Source: Phocoena phocoena (Eukaryota > Chordata > Mammalia > Artiodactyla > Phocoenidae). Taken from it: 64,000 nt of DNA. Below are positions 35,475 through 46,546 of the stretch, one piece after another (position 1 is the stretch's first letter; each line of letters opens with the position of its first letter). The notes below the pieces were generated by a model. The model had not been told where the DNA came from, searched no databases, and worked only from the letters and a program-made list of their open reading frames with translations. The stretch lies in contig NC_089236.1 of the NCBI RefSeq assembly GCF_963924675.1, positions 60,907,306 through 60,971,305 on the forward strand. The letters are read 5' to 3'. Made by a program: the position numbers and the translations under genes.

Positions 35475-37760
35475 TAGCATTAGGATTAGAATTGAGCTGG
35501 AGAATGATAACTTCAGATCTATTTTCTGGTAAGATTGTGGTAAGGTTGGTCACTTTTTTTTCTTGAATATTTGATAAAACTCAGTGGTGAAATAACCTGG
35601 GCCAGAAATTTACTTCTGGGGAAATTTTTTAGTGAGAAATTTAAATTCATGAATATATTTAGTTTTTGTAGTTCTTTTTGTCTTAATTTTTGTAGTTATA
35701 TTCTCTCATAATTCATTTAATATCTATAAAATCTCTGTTGATAACCCCACTTTCATCCTTGATATTGGTGATTTCCACTCTATTTTTTTTCTTGATTGGT
35801 CTAGCTATTGCTTTGTCTATTTAAAATGTTCTTTTGCAAGAATAAACTTTGATTTTGATAAATTTTCCTATTATTTCTCCTTATCTCTACTTTTCTCTCT
35901 GCCTATTTTGGGATTACTGATCATGTTTTTCCATTAGTTTAAGACTGAATATTAGGCCACTGCTTTTAGATATTTTTCATTGCTATTTTAAACTGTAAAA
36001 GCTATGTTTCAGCTAAGCACTACCTTAGTAGTGTTGCATAAATTTTTATATATTACATTTTCATGATTATTCAATTTTAACTGTATGTTATTCTTATTGT
36101 GCTATAACCTGTGATCCATTAATTATTTAGATGTACACTGTTTAATTTCTATATATTTAGGGTTTCAAAAAAACTATCGTTCCTTTTACGTTTAATTTTA
36201 CTGTTGTCAGGGAATATGAACTATATGATTTTGATATATTAAAATGTACTTGGGAATCATTTTAGCCCAGAGAATGTTCCATCTTTGTGAGTGTACCATG
36301 TGCGCTTGAAAAAAATCTACATTCTGTAGTTGTTGGATGGATCACTCTCTTCTATACATGTCAATCAGATCCAAGTTTTTGAATGATTTCATTCAAATAA
36401 TTTATGGCTTTACTAAATTTTTGTCTACTTATTCTGTTAATTGCTGAAATATGTATGTTACCGTTTCCTACTATCCTTCCATTTGTCTGTGAATTTTTGC
36501 TTCATATATTGATACTTTAAGGCTCTGTTATTACCTCACATGCATTTATGAATGAATGTTTCCTTTTATCATTATTAAGTATCCCTCTTTATCTCTAGTA
36601 ACACTCTTTGTCTTGAAGCCTACTTTATCTAATATTCAAAAAACCTTTCTAGTTTTCCTAGGCTTATGGTTTTCCTGGTATATTCTTTTGCATCCATTCA
36701 TTTCAATTTATCTGTGTATTTAAATAAAAAGTGTGTCTATTGTATATAGCATATAGCAAGGTCACACTTTTTAAAATGCACTTTGTCAATCGCTGCCTTT
36801 ATTTGATTGTGTAGACAATTTAATGCAACTGTTTATGAGGTTAGATTTAGGTGTATCATTTAATATTTGTTTCTGTGGTCTTCTTTTTTATTTTTGTTTT
36901 TCTGACCATTCCCCCTCTTTTCCTGCCTCTTTTGGGGATTATTTGAGTATTTTCAGTGTTCCATTTAATTTAACTATTACCTTTGTGGACACATTATTTT
37001 GGTACTTTTTTAGTCATTCTAGACATTAAAATGTAACTACTTAATGTTTCATGATCTGTATATAGGTTATATAATAATAATAATAATATACTATTGTATA
37101 ACATATAATAATAAAACAATATACCTGGCTTATAAGTTATAATAATGGGTGCTTCACATACAATGTAGAAAACCTGTAATCTTATAGTTTCTTTAATCCC
37201 TTCCCCAGTTGATGTTCGTCTAAGTTGTCATACGAATTGCATCTACATGTGTGGAAAAGCTCACCAGACACTTTTATAACTTGTGCTTTAAACAGTCAAA
37301 CATATTTTAAACAATTTAAATGTGAAAAATATGTTACATTATCTAGGTATTTACTATCATTGTTGTTACCACTTCATTTCTTTCTGAGGATCTGAATTTC
37401 CATCTGGTGTAATTTCCCTGCAGCCTAAGGAATTTTCTTCATAGCACTTTTTCTAGACCGTGTCTGGTAATGAAACAAAACAAAACAAAATAAAAGGACT
37501 TCTTAGATTTCTTTAATCACATAATGTCTTAATTTGGTTTTTATTTCCCCTTGTGAGTCACCTCTCCAAAATTGATTCCCCTGCATAGAGTCTTCAAATA
37601 GTTATTATTATTTTGTATTATTATTTGGTTCAGAGTTTTTAGTTGTAGTCAGTGGGAGGAATTGTCTGTACAGGGATTCTGCCATAGCAGAACTGGCCTC
37701 TGTTTCTAGCATCCCTGTGTATATTTTATTATCTATAAACAAAATGTTTTAATACTATGA
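35475..37760 (-). mobile_element. Ancient L1M, ORF2 5' half, minus strand
   Basis: About 2.3 kb of decayed L1M read backwards. In order on the plus strand: 'cttgattggtctagctatt', 'gcaagaataaactttgattt', 'gagaatgttccatctttgtg', 'tttgcttcatatattgatac', 'gaagcctactttatctaat', 'agcatatagcaaggtcaca', and towards the right the ORF1-ORF2 boundary region ('atttccctgcagcctaagg'). A small ATA-repeat run lies at 37069-37114. No reading frame survives. Confidence 0.75.
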
Positions 37761-38274
37761 CTCAGATCACCCACAATCCAGTGTGGTAAATTACATAATG
37801 TCTACAACTTTTAAAGAACCTGTTATTTCTACCCCCCTCATCCCAAATAAACATTTAAAAGTAATATCCTTATGCACAGCTAAATATCATCATTGCTATT
37901 CATAATTTGATAAGCTTAGCAAATATATCTTATAATCTTCATGTATCCATTTTTTTCTGGAGAGAACATTATTTTTAATGAAAAATAAGATGTAGTATAC
38001 TAATTCTTGATAATGTAAAATCTGAGCTCAATGAGGTACATCATTGCTAACAACATAGACATTTAATAGCTTCCAAATTATTCACAGATGCTTTTTACAT
38101 TGTAATTCAAATAGGTTGAAAATTTTTAATTGTTACTTAACATAATGAAAAGATTCAAGACACATATTTCTTCAGTTTTATTTCAGTTTTACATAAAATC
38201 TTGAATTAAACTTCATTTTAAAAGAAATTTTATAATACTAATAGCCATTCCTTTGTAAAACTATATGCAAGAAG
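37761..38274. other. Intergenic AT-rich DNA
   Basis: No gene or repeat family recognised. Confidence 0.4.
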
Positions 38275-38732
38275 AAATAACCCTTTCCCTATTGTGTATT
38301 CTTGTCAACTTTATTGAAGATCAGTTGGCCTTATTTGCATGGATTTATTTCTAGGCTTTCTATTCTGTTGCATTTGTCTATATTTGTTTTTATGCCAGTA
38401 CCACGCTGCTTCAGTTACTATAGATTTGTAATATATTTTGAAATGAGGAAGTGGGAAATTCCAGCTTTGTTCTTTCTCAAGATTAGTTTGGCTATTCAGG
38501 GTCTTTGGGAATTCCATATGAATTTTAGATTTTTTTTTTTTAATTTCTGTAAGAAAATGCCACTGGGATTTTGATAGGGATTACACTGAATCTGTAGACC
38601 ACTTTTAGTATATAGACATTTTAACAACATTAAGTCTTCTGATCCATGAACATGAGATGTCTTTTCATTTACCTGTGTCTTCTTTAATTTCTTTCATCAC
38701 TGTTTTGTAGTCTTCAGTGTACCAGTCTTTCC
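38275..38732 (-). mobile_element. L1 5' segment, inverted (twin-priming arm)
   Basis: Read on the minus strand this is L1 ORF2 downstream of the RT core, running from a 'tcatgttcatggatcagaag' type block to a 'ggtactggcataaaaacaa' type block and ending at 'caagaatacacaatagggaa'. The minus-strand open frame at 38311-38517 is a remnant of it. It abuts a plus-strand L1 segment at 38732/38733. Confidence 0.85.
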
Positions 38733-39220
38733 ATATGCAAAAGAATGAAATTGGACCCTTATCTTACACCATACACAAAAATCAACTCAAAATGGGTTAA
38801 AAATTTAAGCATAACAGTTGAAATTACACAACTCTTAGAAGAAAAAATAGGGAAAAATCTTCATGACATTGAGCTAGGCAATGATTTTTTGGATATGACA
38901 CTAAAAGTACAGGCAACAAAAGCAAAAATAGACAAGTAGGACTACCTTGTACTAAAAACCTTCTGCATAACACAGGAAACAATCAAGGATGAAAAAACAA
39001 CCTATGGAATGGGAGAAAATATTTGCAAACCATAAGTCTGATAAGAAGTTAATATGCAACATAAAGAACTCCTACAACTCAATGGCAAAAGCAACAACAA
39101 CAACAAAAGACTCAATTAAAAAATGGGCAAAGGACTTGAAGAGACATTTCTCCAGAGAAGACATACAAATGACCAATGTGTATATGTATATGCTGCATGT
39201 CACTTATCATCACTGACACC
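38733..39220 (+). mobile_element. L1 3' segment, direct (twin-priming arm), truncated
   Basis: Plus-strand L1 ORF2 beginning 'atgcaaaagaatgaaattgg' and continuing through 'atgggagaaaatatttgcaa' and 'gagacatttctccagagaag'. Open frames 38745-38939 and 38989-39216 are its pieces. The ORF2 sequence stops at about 39220. No 3' UTR or A-tail follows, so the true 3' end is missing. Confidence 0.85.
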
Positions 39221-40859
39221 AAGTTTTCTATCTTTAGAATAGTGGTTTAATGTGAACAAAACCAAGGACGCCTTCAAAGAAGAATGAGGTATTCAACAAG
39301 AATTGATGGCCAAATGAAGTAATGTACTGTATTGTATGGACACAGGTTTTAAGTGATCTGAGTAGATAAAAATGAAAAAGGTAAAGCATGTGAACCATAT
39401 TAGAGCTACAAGTATGAGAGTTTATTTAGCTATATGCTCTTTACTACAGAAATATCTAATATATCAGAATTTGGAAAGTAATTCTAAAGTAAAGAACAAT
39501 TTATTGTGTCAACACGAATCAAAAGGAAACTGAAAGCTATGTTAATATCAGAGAATGGTGACCTTAGACAAAAAGCTTTACTAAAGATAAAGAGAGAGAT
39601 TTCATAATAGTTAAAGTTTCCACTTATAAGGAAGCAATTAAAATTTAAAATTTATATGCATCTCAAGTTACTTAAAGAACAAAAATGCCACATTAAAATA
39701 AAAACTAACAAATTTATATTCAGAGAGATAGATAACATAAACCTCCCAGTAACTGGGAAAACTGCCAAACAAAATAATGAATAAGTAAAAATAGAAGAGT
39801 TGAAAAATATGATCAGCAAACCTAATATTCATATTCAGATAGTGCATACAACCAGCTGCATTTTTGAAACACACCACATATTTACAAAGGTTTACCTGTA
39901 TGTGGCTATAAATCAAGTCTCAACAAATTCCAGCTGATTGCACTCGTTGTCAGAGATCTTTCATTGTAATTGTATTTGCATACAGATTTGAAACAGGTAA
40001 GATTATACTTCAGTTTAGTCATGCTTTGGTGGTGCACACACACACATGCACATGTACACACACACAAATCTAAGATTGTGACTATCTTTGATAAGGATAG
40101 AGGGATAGTGATTGCAGAGGAGTTCTTGAACTTTCTTATTATCACATGACTGTTTGATTTGTGATAAGTCTCTGAGCAGTGCATTTTAATTATATGAATT
40201 GCATGTGTATGTGCTATATTTAATAATACAGAAATTTAAAATTTAAACCAAGCAACGATGGGAGAAAATTTTCAAAATATTAAAATTTTTATATTTTCTG
40301 ATGTTTAAATCATGAGTATTATACCTCTCATAAAGGTGAGATAGGTTCAATAGAAAGGCACTCTCAAGAAATTGTGTCCATCATTAGTTGTGACTCCTTC
40401 CCTGTTTGCAAGCTTCAGGCATGGTAGTCTGTACTCTCTTAAGTTCATCCACTGCTTCACACAGTATAGTTTTGTTTCCTCCTCCAACTCCTCCTTGTAC
40501 TGCTGATGTAAGTTTTCACAGTGAGATCTCCTAAATGGTAAATGCATGGAGAAATTTTCAGTCTTCGTCTTACTGGAGTCCTTCTATATTAATCTAGACT
40601 ATTTTTAGAATGTAAAATGCTTAAATTTCTTGTTTTTCTTTGATTTTAAGCTTGCTTTTCTTTCTCTCCACCTTTTATTATAGTCACCTTAGAAGACAAA
40701 TTTCCCTCTGCTCCCATCTAAGCTATCATTTAGCATTTCAGCCCAGCCCTTTTTCCTCTTCAGAATCTCTGCTTAGACAAATATAGAAGAAAACTAAAGA
40801 GGACCTGTAAGCAGGGTGATACTCAGGAAATCCAAGTATGTACCCAAATACCTTCAAGA
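39221..40859. other. Intergenic DNA with a short CA repeat
   Basis: No gene or repeat family recognised apart from an interrupted CA run at about 40033-40067. Confidence 0.4.
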
Positions 40860-41840
40860 CGTCTCCAGTTAGTTTTCCCATAAAAACAGTATGTCCATGA
40901 TGTAATTAACCATCTGCCCTCTTAGTCACCCAAGACAGAATATTGGGGAGACTTTTCATTCATCTCCTTAGATTAGTTGCTCACTAGTCCATCAATTTTA
41001 TTGCTCATCTTGCTGTCTTTATTTCTTATATGTCTACATTAGGGAGCTTACTGTTGTCATCATTTATTGGTGTGATTACTAAAATATCCAGACTAGTGGA
41101 CAATATTTTGTTTATTTATGCAGCATTCATTTCAAGCCTTCTACTAACAGGGTTCCACTTTTTATTTTTTATATTCAGAGCATGAGCTTAGAACTGTTGC
41201 TGTGTGATTTACATGTACCAATTACAGATTACAGATGATTAGCCTAGCAGACAGCATTTAACAAAAGCCAAGCAAATAGTATCACTTCCCTGGGATTTTT
41301 TAACATAAAACCAGAAAGTAGCTGAGGTAGTCCCTGTTGAAACAGCACAAAAGATAAAAAGGGCTTCTTGAGCAGTCTTCTTCCACAGTATAAGGAGGAA
41401 GGCCAGACATTTTTGTTTAGGATTAAGAAACATGTAAAGAAGAAACCAAGAAGGAGAGATAGAGGAAGGGGGGATAGATGAATAGATCCTGGCCATATTT
41501 ATTTCTCTAGTTCAGATTTTCCAGAGAACAGAGCTGTATCCCTGATCATTCCCCATTGGTTCAAAGCTTTCTGTGATTGAACATTATACATTTATTAAGT
41601 TTACTTGTTATTTCCAAAGATATTTCCAATCTGGCTTCTTTTCCTTTGCACCCAAAATATTACGGACTTATCCTGTTTCCTAATTATTATGTATCTAATA
41701 TGCTCTCTTCTAACATAGTCATTTTGTTTATAATAAAGTTTGCTTCAAAACTATAAATCTGATTATAGCATTTTTCTAGTTAAAATATTTTACTAGCTTC
41801 TTGATGGTTTTATGTTATAAATAGAGAAAAACTGTGGCAT
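40860..41840 (+). mobile_element. Decayed LINE L2 fragments
   Basis: Two stretches look like L2 in the same orientation. 40890-41190 has 'agattagttgctcactagtc' and 'ttattggtgtgattactaaa'. 41720-41840 has 'ataaatctgattatagcat' and 'ttttactagcttcttgatgg'. Similarity is weak and the intervening 41200-41700 is not assigned. Confidence 0.45.
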
Positions 41841-41894
41841 TAAATGATATGAATTTGTGTTCTTGTTTAATGCAGTCATATTTGTTTTCATCTA

Positions 41895-41998
41895 TTCTCT
41901 CTGCAGTAAATATTTAATGAGAATTTTCTAAAATACCAGGCACTGTTCAAATAAAACAAGGGAGATGCATTGTCTCCTGGAGCTTTTGTTCAAGTAAA
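41895..41998 (-). mobile_element. L2 3' tail fragment
   Basis: The plus strand has 'aaatatttaatgagaatttt', 'taccaggcactgttcaaat' and 'ctcctggagcttttgttcaa', the reversed L2 3' UTR in order. Confidence 0.6.
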
Positions 41999-42002
41999 AT
42001 GC

Positions 42003-42155
42003 CCCATGTGTGTATGCATGCATGTTGGTATACACATGTATGTATGCACACATAAACTATCTGTACTGTGCATGCTTACATATACATCTGTGCTCTTGTG
42101 TATATTCATGCATGTGCATGTATGTATATATGTGTGTGTATGTGTTATACACATA
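42003..42155. repeat. Impure TG/TATG/CATG simple-repeat tract
   Basis: A dense alternating purine-pyrimidine tract with repeated tgtatg, gcatg and tacat units. It makes several overlapping open frames (41970-42353, 42010-42249, 42068-42283) rich in Cys, Tyr, His and Met; these are repeat artefacts. Confidence 0.8.
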
Positions 42156-42764
42156 CCGATATTTTATTTGTCTGCATGGCATATTCCATCTCTTTATTCA
42201 CACTCCTATTTCTTCTGGATGCACTTTGTTCTCTACACAAACAAAGTAAAACTTGTCACTTCCCAAAGAAGAATTATCCTTGAATATTTAAGAGTCAGCC
42301 TCCTGACCCTTAAAAGCACCTTTGCATATATTTGTTTGGATGACATTGTATAGTATAGAGTAATTATATACATGTTGTGTAGCTATGTTTAGTTTACTTT
42401 ATATTTCCTGAACTTTATATTGAGAGTTTGAAAGCAAGTAATCTAGCCTTGTGCTTCTGATATATTTTCAAATATGGAGAAAAGGAAGACTTAGGAATTT
42501 TCCTAATATGTTTGGGAATATCTGGAACACAGAAAATTAGCTGTAGAGAATGGATATGTGTCATTTTATTGATGCAATGTCCTTGAATATCCAATGTCTA
42601 GCAATTGTCAGGAAGAAAAAGAAAAACATGAACATATATTGAGGCAGACTTGGTACTTTGATGTATCATGGATAGAGTACAATTTGATAAGAGTGAACTC
42701 TTCAGCTTTTAATTCAAGTTGAGATCTCGTGTAAATGTAGCGTGTATGTTAAGGACAACTACAT

Positions 42765-42797
42765 TGTGTGTGTGTGTATGTGTGTGTATATATATAA
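42765..42797. repeat. (TG)n(TA)n microsatellite
   Basis: About 33 bases, TG units with one TATG interruption followed by TA units. Confidence 0.9.
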
Positions 42798-43689
42798 AAT
42801 ACAGATTTCAGGCTCAGAGGCAGACTGATCAGACTGATTATTTACTTACAGAATACCTCAGTGCTGATTCCTCTTGCTCCAGTTCTTACTCGGGGCAATG
42901 CGATGAGGGCAGACATTATCTGCTTTTATGGGAGGGAGGGACTGGGGCTGTACTAGGTAAACGGAACTCCAGAATGATTCATCTCAGCTCTTATGTAAAG
43001 AAGCTTGCATAGCTGCTCCTTCTCTCTGGAGACAGAGAAAGAGAGAATATGGCTTTCTAATGTAAACAAATCCTCTTTGAGAAAAGGAGATGATTCCCTT
43101 CTCCAGCGTAAGCAAATGGCTTCAGAAGCCATAAACCTGTACAACTCTTTGAAGGTCTCTATCTTTAAATTCCAAGGCTTGTTTGCCATTCACTTATCCT
43201 TTAACCCATGTTACCTGTATTTTTTTACTCAGAAAGATGTATAAGCATAGAAATTTTCATGTAGAATGGTTTGGCAACACCCTGAAGACTAATAATATTA
43301 CTAAAAGTATTTATTTTCAAATTAATTTGTGTGCCTTCATTTATAGTGAGGACCTCTCAAGAGCTCTTTTAAGTACAATCTAAAATTTTCAAAAGTCACA
43401 CAGACAAGAAAAGCTTTAAATGTTTCTGAGCCCTCATAAGTGTTTTGTGAAATTTATAAAATTCAGATCAAAAGCTACTTGAGAATGTTACCTCTAGGGA
43501 AATTTCAGGCTCTCAGAGAGAGAACAATATCAGATATCATAGTTAGAGAGAAAAGATATTTTGGGAATTAAGATCATTCACTACCAAGCAATGTGTGTGA
43601 CATGAAAGGTAAATTTCTGAAAAATTAAGAATATAGAAAGAAATAGAAGATGGGTAGGTCAGTGTATATGGCTGGGATAGATTCATTAT
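42798..43689. other. Intergenic DNA, nothing recognised
   Basis: No repeat family recognised. Open frames at 42719-43012, 42953-43189 and 43005-43244 overlap on both strands and show no motif. Confidence 0.35.
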
Positions 43690-43810
43690 TTTGTGCAGGG
43701 ATTCATTTACTCAACACTTTGTGTCTTAGGTATATGATCCCTGTTCCAAGTACTGGGAGTCCAATGATATATAAAATAATTTGTCAGTGGTAAGCTGCCT
43801 AGGTAGGAAA
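43690..43810 (-). mobile_element. L2 3' tail fragment
   Basis: The plus strand has 'gggattcatttactcaacac', then 'ccctgttccaagtactggg', the reversed L2 end in degenerate form. Confidence 0.5.
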
Positions 43811-44454
43811 GTAAAAAGGCAATGATATGCTACAGTTCTTTTATATTACTTATATATATTTGGTTTTTTAAATTAGCTTTAGCTATATGACTCCAGCACA
43901 AAACATTAACGATCTTTGAATATTTTGAGTTATGTTTTTTCTTTTATTTTACCAAAAGGAGAACTTGAAAGTACATTCTCCTTCATGAAAAGATGTTTCT
44001 ATGCAATATTATTACTAAAGATGATTTGTGGTAACTTTTCTTCTGCTTGAATTAATGATTTTTCTGTTGATAGGAAGAGAGATGGTGACCAACATTTCTG
44101 TGACCACCCCAACTTTTTTTTTGGTAGATAATTTTGATATTCTACTTTCCAAAAAAACCTATCAGTGTTTACCTTCTTCATTGGAAAAAGAAACAAAGCA
44201 ATTAATTTCTAATATTACACTGGTTTTTCCCTTCACATTTCTGAATAGAGCATAGATATTCTGTTTGAAGTGATGCTGAGGGGAAAGAAAATAAGACTAA
44301 TACAGATGTTATTAAATGTTCTTTCAAAAATATTTATTTATTTTATAGATCCTTCTTTTTTTGTGCATTCTAATCATGGCCCTCTCTTTACTTTATTAAT
44401 TGGTATGATAACATTGCATTGTTGGCTACCTAACCTTGAAAATCTGTTTCACAG

Positions 44455-44700
44455 AGAGGCAATAGAGTATAATGACCATAGTGACTAAAAGCATAAGCTC
44501 TGGAAAAGATTTCATAAGTTCAAATCCCAGGTTCACTATTTCCTATCCTTGTGACCTTGACAATTTACAGAACATTTTCTTTTCCATGGTTCAGTCTCTC
44601 TCTATTTCTCCCCCGTATAAAATGACAATTGAAATGGTACTTATAACATAGAGTTATTTTATGTCTTATAAATATGAGAGGGACTAGTATTAGTATGGTT
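44455..44700 (+). mobile_element. MIR SINE, near full length
   Basis: A clear MIR in order: 'agagtataatgaccatagtg', 'agcataagctctggaaaag', 'ttcaaatcccaggttcacta', 'cttgtgaccttgacaattta', 'catggttcagtctctct' and 'tataaaatgacaattgaaat'. The tRNA-like head and core are both present. Old copy. Confidence 0.8.
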
Positions 44701-44943
44701 GCAAAATGAACGATAGTCATATCTGTAACTATATTATTAAAGTAGAATGTGATCATGTACCATATGTGTAAACGTAGTAACAACAAAACAAGTATGTTTT
44801 CATGAAAGAACATACTAAGTTTGGGGTTGATAATTTATAACTTGGATTGACATTTATTGTGAAGTAGAAAGCATTTAGTTTTGTTTATTTGTAATATTTG
44901 AATAGAATGTTTGTCTTTCAGGGTTATTGTGAAGACCAAACAA

Positions 44944-45077
44944 CCATTATTGTAATAGCAAACATAGTCAACTGCACAAATACCTTGTATTCTCATTTGC
45001 AGCCAGTATGCAGTGCTCTATATCATGGATTTCTCTCACAGCAGAGAAGCCACATAGGAACTAAAACTTAGCTTATA
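44944..45077. repeat. Inverted copy of 46425-46546, bounded by a 13-bp direct repeat
   Basis: Bases 44944-45069 are the reverse complement of 46425-46546 with three substitutions and one 4-base insertion (ccag at about 45003-45006). A few more bases (agctt) match after a 4-base gap. The segment is bounded exactly by the perfect direct repeat gaagaccaaacaa at 44931-44943 and 45078-45090. It does not look like a known interspersed repeat and has no A-tail. Confidence 0.9.
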
Positions 45078-45112
45078 GAAGACCAAACAATAGATCACTG
45101 AATCACCAAAAT

Positions 45113-45320
45113 ATTTTTTTTTTTTTTTGTGGTACACGGGCCTCTCACTGTTGTAGCCTCTCCCGTTGCAGAGCACAGGCTCCGGACGTGCAGGCTCAGC
45201 GGCCATGGCTCATGGGCCCAGCCGCTCCGCGGCATGTGGGATCTTCCCGGACTGGGGCACGAACCCGTGTCCCCTGCATCAGCAGGTGGACTCCCAACCA
45301 CTGAGCCACCAGGGAAGCCC
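45113..45320 (-). mobile_element. CHR-family SINE, minus strand
   Basis: Reverse-complement CHR SINE with a 16-base T-run on the left (its A-tail) and gccaccagggaagccc at the right end. It lies in the spacer between the two inverted copies. No clear target-site duplication was found. Confidence 0.95.
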
Positions 45321-45323
45321 TAC

Positions 45324-45386
45324 TTCTTATTCATATATTCAACTTCATATATTCAATTCATATATTCAACTTCTTATTCATACATT
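45324..45386. repeat. Short tandem array, 14-bp unit
   Basis: Three adjacent units catatattcaactt, catatattcaatt and catatattcaactt (45332-45372), bracketed by two copies of a cttattcat-type block. It touches the 5' end of the minus-strand SINE. Confidence 0.9.
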
Positions 45387-46424
45387 CTAGGAAAGAGCCT
45401 ATGAGAAGAGTGATGAACAAAACAGAGAAAGATCATTCCATTAGAAGTTACCATTTTTATTGGAGTGGAAGACATGCACATGAAAAAACTCTAGGTCAGA
45501 ACATGACACATAGTAAGTGCCTGAGGATATATCTGTTTCCCCTGACTCAACTTCTGTGTCAGAGGCTACTGTCATCCATCTACCCATTTAATTATGGACA
45601 ATGTGTACGATATGCTTATATCAGAAGAAGCCGTGTGACTGCACACTTCTTTACAGTTGATTTAGATTAGTAAGATCTAAAAGAGCAAGCATAGTTTTGT
45701 TAGTGAATATATTCCTATATACAATTGAAGACACATTTCTGTTTCTTCACAAAATATGTTTTTTTATTATGTCATACAGCCATGGCTCTCAATAGTGAAA
45801 TTGGGTTTTTGCTATTGAGAGATTGAGTTATGTACTCTATTACTGATTTTCAGGCAATATACAAAGTATATAGAATTGTTAAAAGAATCTTTAAACATAC
45901 TTGTGGCTGTTCTTTTGGTTAAACTTCCTTTTTCTCCTATCTGTATTCAGATGGAATTTTTTATAATTTGTGTCTACATATTTCTGCTACAATTGGATAA
46001 AAATTTAAAACCCATTTGAGCGCATAGTGTAGGTTAGTATTTCATTCAACATTTGATAAAAGTTAATAAACGGTTGCCATTACACTGCAAAGTTGATTAC
46101 TGGGGAGTAATTAATTAACTATCAACACTGTACAAGGGCCCACAAGAGAGCTGGTGAGTTTGCAGATTTCTGAGTACTTCAGCAATGATTAGGTTCAAAG
46201 AGATACTAAAATGCTCCAGCCTCTGGTTTCATATTGATTGTCCTTAGAAAGACTCAACAAATTGGCTGAAAAGCCTACCACAGGAAGCCAAGCATCTTCT
46301 ATCGTCTGAGAAGCAGAAGGACATTTCTGCTGAATAGAGTACTTATTTCTTTTCATGAAAACATGCTTCTCTAATACACATCTAATAATGCATCATCTAT
46401 CAATATAGGCATGAAAAGCTTTTA

Positions 46425-46546
46425 AAGTTTTAGCTCCTACGTGGCTTCTCTGCTGTGAGAGAAATCCATGATATAGAGCACTGCATACTGCAAATGAGAT
46501 TACAAGGTATTTGTGCAGTTGACTATGTTTGCTATTACAATAATGG
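46425..46546. repeat. Probable source copy of the inverted pair
   Basis: Reverse-complement partner of 44944-45069 (119 of 122 aligned bases identical). It has no flanking direct repeat, so of the two copies this one looks resident and the left one inserted. Confidence 0.85.

Noticed and set aside
41970..42353. Cys/Tyr/His-rich frames in three phases
   Set aside because: Produced by the TG/TATG simple repeat, which is open in several frames at once.
44944..46546. Interpretation of the inverted pair as terminal inverted repeats of a DNA transposon
   Set aside because: No target-site duplication flanks the outer ends of the pair. The 13-base direct repeat instead brackets only the left arm, and no transposase remnant lies between the arms.
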